Assembly (NCBI RefSeq): GCF_001423085.1
Contig: NZ_LMNU01000002.1
Location: 62,001 to 126,000 of the forward strand
DNA from: Methylobacterium sp. Leaf125
GTDB taxonomy: Bacteria > Pseudomonadota > Alphaproteobacteria > Rhizobiales > Beijerinckiaceae
Direction: 5' to 3'
Length of the DNA stretch: 64,000 nt
The translations under genes and the position numbers were made by a program. This document shows positions 53,729 through 63,164 of this stretch, piece after piece (the first letter of the stretch is position 1; each line of letters opens with the position of its first letter). The notes below the pieces were generated by a model. That model ran no database searches. It saw only the letters and a list, made by a program, of their open reading frames with translations, and was not told where the DNA came from.

Positions 53729-54367
53729 ATGAAAGCCATCACGTTCGTCACCCAGAAGGGGGGCAGCGGCAAGAGCACGCTCTGCATCTCCCTGGCGGTC
53801 GCCGCCCAGGAGCGCGGCCTCTCGGTCTGCATCCTCGAGATGGACCGTCAGGCCACGATCAGCGACTGGCTCGACCATCGCACCGCCGAGGGCCCGGAAG
53901 TGGCGCAGATCGACGCGACGCAGATCGAGGGCGTGATGGCCCAGCTGCGCGAGTCCGCCTACGACTACGTCTTCATCGACACCCCCGGCGTCGATTCCGC
54001 CGGCACCCTCTCGGCGATCCGCGCGGCCGATCTCTGCATCATCCCGTGCCGCCCGACCCCGGCGGATCTGCGCGCCTTCAAGCCGACCCTGGCGGCGATC
54101 TACCGGCTCGAGAAGAAGTTCGCCTTCGTGCTGAACCAGACCCCGCCTCGCTCCTACCGCATCCGCGATGCCGCCGACGGCCTCGCCGTGCTCGGCATCC
54201 TGCCGGACGTGAACATCGTCGCCCGCACCGACCACCAGGACGCCATCGGCGTCGGCCAGGGCGTCACCGAGTTCAATCCGAAGGGCCAGGCCGCCTTCGA
54301 GGTGCGCAAGCTCTGGAGCTGGATCGAGAAGCGCATGCAGGTGAGCAAGCATGCCAAAGCCGCCTAA
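53729..54367 (+). CDS. ParA family partition ATPase (orphan, no ParB)
   Basis: 212 residues. Deviant Walker A TQKGGSGKSTLCISLA is at residue 8, the Walker A' segment EMDRQATISDW near 45, and Walker B YVFIDTPGVDSAG near 85. It is short, lacking the N-terminal DNA-binding extension of plasmid P1-type ParA. Related small ParA proteins position plasmids, chemoreceptor arrays, carboxysomes or other cargo on the nucleoid. It overlaps the next gene by 17 bases, which encodes a ribbon-helix-helix-like partner and not ParB. The chosen ATG at 53729 follows CCAGG. Confidence 0.88.
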   Translation: MKAITFVTQKGGSGKSTLCISLAVAAQERGLSVCILEMDRQATISDWLDHRTAEGPEVAQIDATQIEGVMAQLRESAYDYVFIDTPGVDSAGTLSAIRAADLCIIPCRPTPADLRAFKPTLAAIYRLEKKFAFVLNQTPPRSYRIRDAADGLAVLGILPDVNIVARTDHQDAIGVGQGVTEFNPKGQAAFEVRKLWSWIEKRMQVSKHAKAA

Positions 54368-54677
54368 GCTGAGTCTCGCCTCCATCGTTGCCGCCTCGAC
54401 TCCGCCGGGCAAGTCTCACCAGGGCCCCCACCAGACTGCCGAAATCGTCCAACTCGACACGGGTGCGCCCCCGCTGCGGCGCCCCAACGCCACCCTGAAG
54501 CAGCGCGCCCGTCAGATGTCGGTCTACCTGGAGCCGCCGGTCTACGATCAGCTGCGGGACATCGCCCATGCGGAGCGGGCCAAGATGCACGGCCTGATGC
54601 TCGAGGCGCTGGATCTGCTGTTCAAGCAGCGCGGCGCACGCTCGATCGACCAGCTCAACGAGCCGGACGGGCGCTGA
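54351..54677 (+). CDS. Ribbon-helix-helix-like partner of ParA
   Basis: 108 residues. The first 55 are low complexity and basic/polar. The rest, RARQMSVYLEPPVYDQLRDIAHAERAKMHGLMLEALDLLFKQRG, has a beta strand followed by two helices, the ribbon-helix-helix arrangement of small DNA-binding dimers. It overlaps the parA gene by 17 bases, so the two are translationally coupled. By analogy with ParG or Omega-type partners it may bind centromere-like sites or tether cargo and stimulate the ParA ATPase through its disordered N-terminus. Function is inferred. Confidence 0.65.
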   Translation: MPKPPKLSLASIVAASTPPGKSHQGPHQTAEIVQLDTGAPPLRRPNATLKQRARQMSVYLEPPVYDQLRDIAHAERAKMHGLMLEALDLLFKQRGARSIDQLNEPDGR

Positions 54678-55044
54678 GAACGAAAGACGAGCCCCGGCAG
54701 ACGGTTGCTGGGGCTTCTCGATGTTCCGGATCAGCCGCGTTCGATGCGGTCCAGCCGCCTGCCTCGCTCGAAGGAACGAGGTTTTTCGCTGATCTGACGA
54801 AGACTTGCCGGGGGATCCTCATGCGGAGGATCCGCCCGGCCCGGTGGCCCCGGTTGCGGCTTGGTCCCGGGCGGAACGGCACCGGCGTTCAGCCTTCCTT
54901 TACGGCATTCGGACATTCTTGCTCGTCTCGGGAGCGGCCTACGGCGCCGATCCCGGGGGCTCGTCCGGTCCTGCTCTCGCCCGCCGGCGGTCCCTCTCGA
55001 ACGTGTTGCGTGGATCAGGGCGGGGGCTGGGGCGGATCATCGCG
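54678..55044. other. 367 bp intergenic region before rlpA
   Basis: It holds a hairpin that may terminate the parA pair (54690-54715) and a perfect 8 bp inverted repeat GGATCCTC-ATGCG-GAGGATCC (54813-54833). Nothing resembling a gene or structured RNA is seen. Confidence 0.5.
54690..54715 (+). terminator. Possible terminator after the parA/RHH pair
   Basis: AGCCCCGGCA and TGCTGGGGCT pair over ten positions with one mismatch around a six-base loop. Only TCT follows, so the T-run is weak. Confidence 0.5.
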
Positions 55045-56577
55045 ATGGCGCGTACGACGAAGCCGGGACATCCGGGGCCGGCCCCGCTGCCGCTCTGGCG
55101 GCTGCTGGCGGTCTCGGCGGTGGCGCTCACCACCGCCAACTGCGCCCAGTCGCCCCAGAAGCTCGCGGGCGCCGCCGGAAGCGGCTCCAGCCTCGATCCG
55201 AAATACGGCGTCAAGGCCAGCCCGCGCCTCTACAACGAGGGCGACGTGATCCCGAAGGGGGGCGGCCGCCGCTTCTCGGGCAAGCCCTACGTGGTGGCCG
55301 GACGCACCTACGTCCCGCGCGAGGACGCCAAGGGCTATGTCCGCGAGGGCCTGGCCTCCTGGTACGGCTCGGCCTTCCACGGACGCATGACCGCCAACGG
55401 CGAGGTGTTCGACCGTCACTCGATCGCCGCGGCGCACCCGACCCTGCCGCTGCCGAGCTACGCCCGCGTCACCAACCTCGCCAACGGCCACTCGATGATC
55501 GTCCGGGTGAACGATCGCGGCCCCTATCACGCCAATCGCCTGATGGACGTCTCCGAGGAGGTGGCCGAGGCGCTGGAATTCCGCCGCAGCGGCACCGCGC
55601 GGGTCCGCGTCGAGTATGCCGGCAAGGCCTCCACCGCCGGCAGCGACGACCGCAAGCTCCTCGCCACCCTGCGCACCGACGGCCAGCCCGCCGCCATCCG
55701 TGGACCCTCGCCGGTCATGCTGGCCGATCTCGGCCCGGACGCGCCGCAGGTCTCCGCCGAGCGCCTCGCCCGGGCGAGCCGCCCCGCCCTGGCCTTCAAG
55801 GAGGCCGACGACCAGCCCGCGGCCGAGGCCGCCCCGGTCGCGGCGACCGAGGTGGCGCCGGTGCCCCATCCGGCCAAGCCTGCCCCCATCCTGGTGGCGA
55901 GCGCCGCCACCGTCGCGGTCCCGGCCGCGCTGCAGCCGACGGCGGTGCGGGCCGAAGGGTTCCGGCCCGTGCGGCATAGCCCGTCCGAGCCGCACCAGAC
56001 CCTGGCCGCCGCCCGGCCCGCGCCCCTCAGCCTGACCCCGCCGCCGCTGCGGCTCGCCGGGGCACGGCCCGAGCCGCACGCCGCTGCGAGCCGCGTCGCC
56101 GCCGCGTCGCCCGCCGACCAGGGGCCGGCGAAGGTCGCCCACCTCGGCGGGGCGCCGGCCAAGGCCGATCCCCGCGCCGCCAGCGCCCGCTTCGCCGCCG
56201 CGACCCCGGCCCCCGCACCCAAGGCGGCCCCCGTCAGGCTGTCGGCTGCCGGACCCAAATCGGCCCTCCAGCCCGGCACCGCCCGGATGGTGGCCGCCAA
56301 AACCCCTTCCGAGGCCAAACACGCTTCGGAGACCAGGACCGCCTCGGAGTTCAAGGCCGCGCCCAAGGCCGTCGCCGTCGCGAAGGCCGGTCCGGTCGGC
56401 AAACCCGCCGGCCCGGCCGCCGTCCTGGCCCGGGGGCCGTCTCCGGCCCAGGGGATGTCTCCGGCCCAGGGGACGTCCCCGACCAAGGCCACGCTCCCGG
56501 CCAAGGCCGCGGCGCGCACGGCCGTCGCCGCCAAGGCGCCGGCCCGGACGCGCGCCCAGTTCGCCGAGGCCCGCTGA
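55045..56577 (+). CDS. rlpA: RlpA-type septal ring lytic transglycosylase with long low-complexity tail
   Basis: 510 residues. A signal segment (LLAVSAVALTTANCAQSP) has a cysteine that could be lipidated, though TANC is an imperfect lipobox. The double-psi beta-barrel domain is at about residues 100-195: GLASWYGSAFHGRMTANGEVFDRHSIAAAHPTLPLPSYARVTNLANG and VRVNDRGPYHANRLMDVSEE, with the Asp-Arg-Gly-Pro motif. The remaining 300 residues are Ala/Pro/Lys-rich, with no SPOR domain visible. RlpA cuts peptidoglycan strands lacking stem peptides at the septum. It is next to a D,D-carboxypeptidase gene. Confidence 0.88.
   Translation: MARTTKPGHPGPAPLPLWRLLAVSAVALTTANCAQSPQKLAGAAGSGSSLDPKYGVKASPRLYNEGDVIPKGGGRRFSGKPYVVAGRTYVPREDAKGYVREGLASWYGSAFHGRMTANGEVFDRHSIAAAHPTLPLPSYARVTNLANGHSMIVRVNDRGPYHANRLMDVSEEVAEALEFRRSGTARVRVEYAGKASTAGSDDRKLLATLRTDGQPAAIRGPSPVMLADLGPDAPQVSAERLARASRPALAFKEADDQPAAEAAPVAATEVAPVPHPAKPAPILVASAATVAVPAALQPTAVRAEGFRPVRHSPSEPHQTLAAARPAPLSLTPPPLRLAGARPEPHAAASRVAAASPADQGPAKVAHLGGAPAKADPRAASARFAAATPAPAPKAAPVRLSAAGPKSALQPGTARMVAAKTPSEAKHASETRTASEFKAAPKAVAVAKAGPVGKPAGPAAVLARGPSPAQGMSPAQGTSPTKATLPAKAAARTAVAAKAPARTRAQFAEAR
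56440..56511. repeat. 18 bp in-frame tandem repeat in the rlpA tail
   Basis: Four units from 56440 encode SPAQGM, SPAQGT, SPTKAT and LPAKAA-like blocks. Confidence 0.8.
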
Positions 56578-56735
56578 GACGCGCGCCGAGCCGGCACGCG
56601 GCGCATCCGCACCCGTCGGGACCCATCGACGCGCGATGGGTCATCGCACGTGATTTGGGTTCGATCTCGGCGGCAAATACCTGTAACGTCACGCTTGATC
56701 GTGGGGGCGATGAACGGGTGGGCGTGGGACAGGCG

Positions 56736-57962
56736 ATGAGTGTGAGAGTGGTCCTCGCGGGTCGGAACGGAGCGGGCCGCGCGGCGGTGTCGGGGCTGGT
56801 CCTGGCCGCGGCGCTGAGCCTGTTCGCGGCGGGCTCCGCCCTGGCCCAGAGCTTCCAGACGGCGGCGCCCCACGCGATCCTGATCGATGCCGATTCCGGC
56901 TCGGTGCTGTTCGAGAAGGGGGCCGACGAGCTCTTCTCCCCGGCCAGCATGGCCAAGCTGATGACCACCGAGATCGTGTTCAACGAGATCCGGCAGGGCC
57001 GGCTCACGATGGAGTCGGAGTTCCAGATCACCGAGGACGCCTGGCGCCGGGGCGGGGCGGGGGGCGGCGGCTCCTCGATGTTCGCGCAGCTCAACAGCCG
57101 CATCAAGCTGTCCGACCTGCTGCGCGGCCTGATCGTGCAGTCGGGCAACGACGCGGCCATCGCCATCGGCGAGGGCATCGCCGGCTCGGAGGAGAATTTC
57201 GGGCGGATGATGACGGCGCGGGCACGGGAGATCGGGCTGACGCGCTCGACCTTCCGCAACGCGACCGGCTACTCGGCCCCCGACCAGAAGGTGACCGCCC
57301 GCGATCTCGCCAAGCTCGCCCTGCACCTGATCGAGACCTACCCGGACCTCTACAAGATCTTCGCCGAGCGCGAGTTCACCTGGAACAAGATCAAGCAGCA
57401 GAACCGCAACCCGCTGCTGACGCTCGATATCGGCGCCGACGGGCTCAAGACCGGCTACCTCGAGGAATCCGGCTACGGCCTGACGGGCTCGGCGGTGCAG
57501 AGCGGGCAGCGCCTGATCATGGTGGTGAGCGGGTTGAAGACCGCCCGCGACCGGGCGGCGGAATCGCGCAAGCTGATGGAGTGGGGCTTCCGCGCCTTCG
57601 AGCCGCGCCAGATCTTCGCCGCCGGCGAGACCGTGGCGGAGGCCTCCGTCTACGGCGGCGCGGCGGGCAGCGTGCCCCTGGTCGCCAAGAAGGCGGTGCG
57701 GGTTCTGCTGCCGCGCGGCTCCGGCGACAAGATCTCCGCCCGGGTGGTCTATCAGGGGCCCCTGGTCGCCCCGGTCGCGCAGGGCCGCGAGATCGGTCGC
57801 CTGCGCATCACCCGCGGCGACACCCAGGCCCTCGACCAGCCGCTCTATGCCGCCGACACGGTGGAGGCCGGCACCCTCCCGCAGCGGGCGCTCGACGCGG
57901 CCTGGGAGGTCGGCACCGGCCTGTTCCGCAAGGCGTTCGAGAAGGCCGGCGCGAAATCGTGA
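56736..57962 (+). CDS. dacC: D-alanyl-D-alanine carboxypeptidase (penicillin-binding protein 5/6 type)
   Basis: 408 residues with a signal peptide (VSGLVLAAALSLFAAGSALAQ) and the three active-site motifs: SPASMAKLM (SXXK, near residue 72), QSGNDAAIAI (SXN) and DGLKTGYL (KTG). The C-terminal PBP5 domain (KKAVRVLLPRGSGDKISARVVYQGPLVAPV) follows, but no obvious amphipathic membrane anchor beyond GLFRKAFEKAG. It trims the terminal D-Ala of peptidoglycan stem peptides. The stop overlaps the GTG of tmk. Confidence 0.93.
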   Translation: MSVRVVLAGRNGAGRAAVSGLVLAAALSLFAAGSALAQSFQTAAPHAILIDADSGSVLFEKGADELFSPASMAKLMTTEIVFNEIRQGRLTMESEFQITEDAWRRGGAGGGGSSMFAQLNSRIKLSDLLRGLIVQSGNDAAIAIGEGIAGSEENFGRMMTARAREIGLTRSTFRNATGYSAPDQKVTARDLAKLALHLIETYPDLYKIFAEREFTWNKIKQQNRNPLLTLDIGADGLKTGYLEESGYGLTGSAVQSGQRLIMVVSGLKTARDRAAESRKLMEWGFRAFEPRQIFAAGETVAEASVYGGAAGSVPLVAKKAVRVLLPRGSGDKISARVVYQGPLVAPVAQGREIGRLRITRGDTQALDQPLYAADTVEAGTLPQRALDAAWEVGTGLFRKAFEKAGAKS

Positions 57963-58687
57963 CGGCGCCCGGGACGGGGGGAGGGACCTTCATCACCTTC
58001 GAGGGCGGGGAGGGGGCCGGCAAGTCCACGCAGATCCGCCGCCTCGCCGCCCATCTCCGTGCCGAAGCCGGCCGCCCCGTGCTGACGACGCGCGAGCCCG
58101 GCGGCTCGCCCAGGGCCGAGCGGATCCGCGAGGCGCTGCTGGCGGGGCTGGCCAAGCCCTACGGCCCCTTCGCCGAGGCGCTGCTGTTCTCCGCCGCCCG
58201 GATCGACCACCTCGACACCCTGATCCGCCCGGCGCTGGCGCGGGGCGAGATCGTGCTCTGCGACCGCTTCGCCGATTCCACCCGGGCCTACCAGGGCGCG
58301 GCCGGCGGCCTGGATCCGGAGGTGCTGGGGCCCCTCGAGGGCGTCGTCGTCGGCCCGACCCGGCCCGACCTGACCCTGATCCTCGACTGCGAGCCGGAGC
58401 TCGGGCTCGCCCGCGCGCGGGCGCGCCGCGACGCGGGGTCCGACGGCGCGGTCGACCGCTTCGAGGCCGAGGCCCTGGCCTTCCATGCCCGCCTGCGTAA
58501 CGCCTTCCTCGCCATCGCGGCGGAGGAGCCGGCACGCTGCGCCGTCGTCAACGCCGCCCTGCCCGCCGATGCCGTCGAGGCCGCGATCCGCGCCGTCGTG
58601 GCCGAGCGCCTGCCCGGAATGCTGCCGGCGCAGACTCATGGCCGGAGCGACGATCGCCCCGGGACGGAGCACGGCGATGCGGCCTGA
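57959..58687 (+). CDS. tmk: Thymidylate kinase
   Basis: 242 residues. P-loop FITFEGGEGAGKSTQIRRL, the REPGGSPRAERIRE segment and DRFADSTRAYQGAAGG are the dTMP kinase signatures, and a lid region DAGSDGAVDRFEAEALAFHARLR follows. It makes dTDP for DNA synthesis. A GTG start overlaps the dacC stop (GTGA). About 20 residues at the C-terminus (THGRSDDRPGTEHGDAA) extend past the fold. It overlaps holB by 11 bases. Confidence 0.93.
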   Translation: MTAPGTGGGTFITFEGGEGAGKSTQIRRLAAHLRAEAGRPVLTTREPGGSPRAERIREALLAGLAKPYGPFAEALLFSAARIDHLDTLIRPALARGEIVLCDRFADSTRAYQGAAGGLDPEVLGPLEGVVVGPTRPDLTLILDCEPELGLARARARRDAGSDGAVDRFEAEALAFHARLRNAFLAIAAEEPARCAVVNAALPADAVEAAIRAVVAERLPGMLPAQTHGRSDDRPGTEHGDAA

Positions 58688-59741
58688 GCGCGCCCCCGAG
58701 GATGTCGAGCCCGGCGACCTGACGGAAGTCCCGCGCCCGCGCGAGCAGGCCGATCTCGTCGGCCATGCCGAGGCGGAGGCCGCCTTCGTCGAGGCGATCG
58801 CCTCCGGTCGCCTGCACCACGCCTGGCTCATCGGCGGCCCGCGCGGCATCGGCAAGGCGACGCTGGCCTACCGGGTCGCCCGCTGGCTCATCGCCAATCC
58901 GGCGGCGCAGGGGGCGCCCGCCAGTCTCGCCGTCGCCCCGGACCATCCGGCGGCGCGCCAGGTCGCGGCCCTGTCGCATCCCAACCTCGTGGCCCTGCGC
59001 CGGACCCGGGCGGCCAATGCCAAGACCCTGGCGACCCGGATCTCGGTGGATGCGGCCCGCGGCGCCCTCGCGCTGTTCGGCTCCACCGCCGGCAATGCGG
59101 GCTACCGCATCTGCATCGTCGACAGCGCCGAGGACCTCAACGCGAACAGCGCCAACGCGCTCCTGAAGATGGTGGAGGAGCCCCCGCCCCGCTGCCTGTT
59201 CCTCATCGTCAGCCACGCGCCCGGCCGGCTCCTGCCGACCATCCGCTCGCGGTGCCGGGCCCTGACCCTGCGCCCGCTGGCGGAGGCCGACGTGGCGCGG
59301 GTGATCGGCGGCTTCGCGCCCCCCTTCGTGCAGCCCGCCCCGGAGGCGCTCGCCCGGGCGGCGCAGCTCGCGGAGGGCTCGGTCGCCGAGGCCGTCGCCC
59401 TGCTCGATCCCGCCCGGGCCAACCTCGTGGCGGAGGTCGAGACCCTGCTGGCCCGGCTCGACCCTCCCGACTGGCGCCGCATCCTGGCGCTGGCCGAGAA
59501 GCTCAGCGGGCGGGACTCCGACGAGCTCTTCGCGGCGAGCCTCGACACGGTGTTCCGCTTCGTCTCGGCCGAGCTCGACCGGCGCCGGCACGAGTCGCCC
59601 GCCCGCCTTGCGGCCCTGGTCGAGGTATGTGACAAGATCGCCCGCGCCGCGCGGGAGGCCGCGACCTACAATCTCGACCGCCGGCCGCTGGTCCTGTCCC
59701 TGTTCGGCGACCTGGCGGGCGCGCTCCGCGACGCCGCCTGA
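58677..59741 (+). CDS. holB: DNA polymerase III subunit delta'
   Basis: 354 residues. HAWLIGGPRGIGKATLAYRVARWL (P-loop), VDSAEDLNANSANALLKMVEEPPPRCLFLIVSHAPGRLLPTIRSRCRAL (sensor 1 and SRC motif) and a helical collar domain follow. It is part of the clamp loader. It is placed in the usual tmk-holB-metG order of Rhizobiales. Confidence 0.92.
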   Translation: MRPERAPEDVEPGDLTEVPRPREQADLVGHAEAEAAFVEAIASGRLHHAWLIGGPRGIGKATLAYRVARWLIANPAAQGAPASLAVAPDHPAARQVAALSHPNLVALRRTRAANAKTLATRISVDAARGALALFGSTAGNAGYRICIVDSAEDLNANSANALLKMVEEPPPRCLFLIVSHAPGRLLPTIRSRCRALTLRPLAEADVARVIGGFAPPFVQPAPEALARAAQLAEGSVAEAVALLDPARANLVAEVETLLARLDPPDWRRILALAEKLSGRDSDELFAASLDTVFRFVSAELDRRRHESPARLAALVEVCDKIARAAREAATYNLDRRPLVLSLFGDLAGALRDAA

Positions 59742-59769
59742 GGCGGCATGGTCGTCTCCCGCCGTCCTG

Positions 59770-59800
59770 TGATCCCGGGACCCGATTCCGGGACCTGATC
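59770..59800. repeat. 13 bp tandem repeat before metG
   Basis: TGATCCCGGGACC (59770-59782), CGATTCCGGGACC (59783-59795) and a partial third copy fill the short gap between holB and metG. Confidence 0.7.
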
Positions 59801-59802
59801 CT

Positions 59803-61407
59803 GTGAACCCTGTATCCGGGGAACCCCTCGACGTGACCGCCACCGACCCGGCAACCGCGAAGACCTTCGGTCTCTCCACCGCGATCTCCTATCCCAACGG
59901 CGCCCCGCATATCGGCCATGCCTACGAGGTGATCGCCACGGACGCGATCGCCCGCTTCAAGCGCCTCGACGGCTACGACGTGCTGTTCTCCACCGGCACC
60001 GACGAGCACGGCATCAAGATCCAGCAGACGGCGGCCAAGGCCGGGATCACCCCGCGCGCACTCGTCGACGACATGTCCGCGCGCTTCCGGGCCATGGCCG
60101 AGGCCCTGGACTGCAGCCACGACCGCTTCATCCGCACCACCGAGCCCGCGCACGCCGCCGCCGCCCAGGAGCTGTGGCGCCGGATGGAGGCCAACGGCGA
60201 CCTCTACCTGTCGAAATATGCCGGCTGGTACTCGGTGCGCGACGAGGCCTACTACGCCGAGGACGAACTCGAGACCGGTCCCGACGGCGTTCCCGTGGCC
60301 AAGGCCACCGGCACGCCGGTGACCTGGATGGAGGAGGAGAACTTCCTCTTCCGGCTCTCGGCCTACCAGGATCGGCTCCTCGCCCTCTACGAGGCGCAAC
60401 CAGACTTCATCGGCCCCGAGACCCGGCGCAACGAGGTCGCGAGCTTCGTGCGCTCCGGCCTCAAGGACTTCTCGGTCAGCCGCACCAATTTCGACTGGGG
60501 CGTGCCGGTGCCGGGCCACCCCGACCACGTCATGTATGTCTGGGTCGATGCCCTGACGAACTACCTCACCGTCACGGGCTTCCCCGACGCGGCCGACCCG
60601 CGGGCGAGATTCTGGCCGATGGACCTGCACGTCATCGGCAAGGACATCGTCCGCTTCCACGCGGTGTACTGGCCGGCCTTCCTGATGTCGGCCGGCCTTC
60701 CGCTGCCCACGCGCGTCTTCGGCCACGGCTTCCTGCTCTCCAAGGGCGAGAAGATGTCGAAGTCGCTCGGCAACGTCGTCGACCCGATGGACCTGATCGC
60801 CACCTACGGGGTCGACGCGGTGCGCCACTTCGTGCTGCGCGAGGTGCCCTTCGGCGGCGACGGCAACTACAGCCACGAGGCGATCATCACCCGCTACACG
60901 GCGGACCTCTCGAACGGCCTCGGCAACCTCGCCCAGCGCTCGCTCTCGATGATCGCCAAGAACCTCGGGGGGACGGTTCCCGAGCCCGGCGCCTTCACGG
61001 AGGACGACCGGGCGCTGCTGGCCCTGGCCGACGGGCTGCCCGCCACCGTGCGGGCGGCGATGGACAAGCTCGCCCTGCACACGGCGCTGGCCGAGATCTG
61101 GGCCGTGATCACCGCCGCCGACCGCTACTTCGACGCGCAGAAGCCCTGGGTCCTGCGGAAATCCGATCCGGTCCGGATGGCGGCCTCGCTCTACGTCGTG
61201 GCCGAGACCCTGCGGGCCATCGGCATCCTGGTGCAGCCCTTCATGCCGGGCTCCGGCGCCAAGCTCCTCGACCTCCTGGCCGTGCCGGCGGACCGGCGCC
61301 GGCTGGCCGATGTGGGGGAGGGCGGTCGCCTCGTGCCCGGTACGCCGCTCCCCGCCCCCGTCGGCCTGTTCCCGCGCTTCGTCGAGCCGGAGGCGCCGTC
61401 GGCGTGA
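59803..61407 (+). CDS. metG: Methionyl-tRNA synthetase
   Basis: 534 residues from a GTG at 59803 (another GTG at 59833 is possible). The HIGH motif is [16 protein letters not shown] near residue 35 and KMSKS is in [21 protein letters not shown] near 315. The zinc-knuckle region has no cysteine pairs ([14 protein letters not shown]), so it is the zinc-free type, and there is no C-terminal tRNA-binding extension. It charges tRNA-Met. Confidence 0.95.
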   Translation: MNPVSGEPLDVTATDPATAKTFGLSTAISYPNGAPHIGHAYEVIATDAIARFKRLDGYDVLFSTGTDEHGIKIQQTAAKAGITPRALVDDMSARFRAMAEALDCSHDRFIRTTEPAHAAAAQELWRRMEANGDLYLSKYAGWYSVRDEAYYAEDELETGPDGVPVAKATGTPVTWMEEENFLFRLSAYQDRLLALYEAQPDFIGPETRRNEVASFVRSGLKDFSVSRTNFDWGVPVPGHPDHVMYVWVDALTNYLTVTGFPDAADPRARFWPMDLHVIGKDIVRFHAVYWPAFLMSAGLPLPTRVFGHGFLLSKGEKMSKSLGNVVDPMDLIATYGVDAVRHFVLREVPFGGDGNYSHEAIITRYTADLSNGLGNLAQRSLSMIAKNLGGTVPEPGAFTEDDRALLALADGLPATVRAAMDKLALHTALAEIWAVITAADRYFDAQKPWVLRKSDPVRMAASLYVVAETLRAIGILVQPFMPGSGAKLLDLLAVPADRRRLADVGEGGRLVPGTPLPAPVGLFPRFVEPEAPSA

Positions 61408-61499
61408 GCCGCGGTGTCAACCGCGGCGACTTCCCCGGCCTCTTCCACGGCGACTTCCACGACGTCCTGCCCACCCCACCGTTTTCCGAGCCTCGCCTC

Positions 61500-62279
61500 A
61501 TGCTGGTCGACAGCCACTGCCACCTCGATTTCCCGAATTTCGCGGCGGATCTGCCCAACGTCCTCGCCCGCGCCCGGGCGGCCGGGGTGACCCGGATGGT
61601 CACGATCGCCACCCGGGTGGCCAAGGCCCGGACCTACGAAGCCCTGTCGGAGGCCAACCCCGAGATCTGGCACACCATCGGCACCCACCCGGACGGGGCG
61701 GGCGACGAGCCCGATGTGCCGACCGAGGCCATCGTGGCGCACACGCATCACCCCCGCTGCATCGGCATCGGCGAGGCGGGCCTCGACTTCCACTACGACA
61801 ACGCCGCCCCCGAGGCGGTTCAGGCGCGCGTCTTCCGCCGTCACATCGCGGCCGCCCGCGAGACCGGCCTGCCGCTGGTCATCCACGCCCGCGACGCCGA
61901 TGCGGAGATGGAGGCGATCCTGGTCGACGAGATGGGGCGCGGCGCGTTCACGGCCGTCCTGCACTGCTTCTCGTCGGGCGCGCGCCTGGCCGAGGTCGGC
62001 GTCGAACTCGGCTTCTGCGTGTCCTTCTCCGGGATCGTCACCTTCCGGCGCTCCCACGACCTGCGGGCGATCGCCCGGTCGATCCCACCCGACCGCCTCC
62101 TGGTGGAGACCGACGCCCCCTTCCTGGCCCCCGAGCCGCATCGCGGCCGCACCAACGAGCCGGCCTACACGGCGGACACCGCCCGCTCCCTCGCCCAGAC
62201 CCTCGACATGGATCCGGCGGATTTCGCCGCGCTGACGACGGCCAATTTCCACCGCCTGTTCCACAAGGCCGCGGCCTGA
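61500..62279 (+). CDS. tatD: TatD family metal-dependent deoxyribonuclease
   Basis: 259 residues of the TatD fold: MLVDSHCHLDF (metal-binding HXH), IGIGEAGLDFHYDN, PLVIHARDADAEM, AVLHCFSSG and LLVETDAPFLAPEPHRGRTNEP. Members are Mg-dependent nucleases active in DNA repair or RNA/tRNA quality control. It lies 92 bases after metG in the conserved housekeeping run. Confidence 0.92.
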   Translation: MLVDSHCHLDFPNFAADLPNVLARARAAGVTRMVTIATRVAKARTYEALSEANPEIWHTIGTHPDGAGDEPDVPTEAIVAHTHHPRCIGIGEAGLDFHYDNAAPEAVQARVFRRHIAAARETGLPLVIHARDADAEMEAILVDEMGRGAFTAVLHCFSSGARLAEVGVELGFCVSFSGIVTFRRSHDLRAIARSIPPDRLLVETDAPFLAPEPHRGRTNEPAYTADTARSLAQTLDMDPADFAALTTANFHRLFHKAAA

Positions 62280-62351
62280 GCCGGGCAGGGGGCTCGGATC
62301 GGGCGTGACAGGCCCCCGCCCCCTCCGATACCAACGGGGGCGGAGGTGCCG

Positions 62352-63164
62352 ATGGGCGCATTGCGATTGACGATCCTCGGCTGCGGCTCGTCCGGGGGCG
62401 TGCCCCGTGTGGGCTACGGCTGGGGCGCCTGCGACCCGCAGGAGGCACGGAACCGGCGCCGGCGCTGCTCGCTCCTGGTAGAGCGGCAGGACGGCGACGC
62501 GGAGAGCGCCGCCACCACCCTCCTCGTCGACACCGCGCCGGACCTGCGCGAGCAGCTGCTCGACGCGGCGGTGAAGCGCCTCGACGCGGTGCTGTTCACC
62601 CATGCCCATGCCGACCACACCCACGGCATCGACGACGTCCGGCCCCTGGTCATCCACATGCGCCGGCGCATCCCGGTCTTCGCCGACGCCCGCACGCGCA
62701 GCCTTCTGGAGGCCCGGTTCGGCTACTGCTTCGAGACGCCCCCCGGCAGCGAGTATCCGCCGATCCTCGACATGCACGACCTGGCGGACGGGGAGGCGAC
62801 GGTGGTGGACGGGCCGGGCGGCGCGATCACGGCCCTGCCCTTCGGCATGGAGCACGGCAACGAGGCGGCCCTCGGCTTCCGCTTCGGTCCGGCGGCCTAC
62901 GCGCCCGATGTCAGCCTGATGCCGGAGGCGTCGCAGGCGCGGCTGCACGGCCTCGACCTGCTGATCATCGATGCCCTGCGGGAAACCCCGCATCCGACCC
63001 ACTACTCGGTCTCGGATGCCCTGGCGCTGATCGAGACGGTGCGCCCGCGCCGGGCCATCCTGACCAACCTGCACACGGATCTCGACTACGCCACGCTGAG
63101 CGCTAAGCTGCCGCCGAACGTCGTGCCGGCCTATGACGGCTTAAGCGTCACGCTGGATCTCTAG
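62352..63164 (+). CDS. MBL-fold metallohydrolase (PhnP-like)
   Basis: 270 residues. LTILGCGSSGGVPRVGYGWGAC, LVDTAPDLREQLLDAAV and the metal site FTHAHADHTHGIDDVRPLV, followed by PFGMEHGNEAALGFRFG and HPTHYSVSDALALIETVRPRRAILTNLHTDLDY. This pattern is close to PhnP cyclic-phosphate phosphodiesterases and RNase Z-like proteins. GGAGG at 62341-62345 stands six bases before the ATG at 62352, which decides the start. The stop codon lies in the first unit of a 17 bp tandem repeat. Confidence 0.9.
   Translation: MGALRLTILGCGSSGGVPRVGYGWGACDPQEARNRRRRCSLLVERQDGDAESAATTLLVDTAPDLREQLLDAAVKRLDAVLFTHAHADHTHGIDDVRPLVIHMRRRIPVFADARTRSLLEARFGYCFETPPGSEYPPILDMHDLADGEATVVDGPGGAITALPFGMEHGNEAALGFRFGPAAYAPDVSLMPEASQARLHGLDLLIIDALRETPHPTHYSVSDALALIETVRPRRAILTNLHTDLDYATLSAKLPPNVVPAYDGLSVTLDL

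Noticed and set aside
53729..54677. ParA pair as part of an integrated plasmid
   Set aside because: No replication, conjugation or ParB genes are nearby and base composition matches the surroundings.
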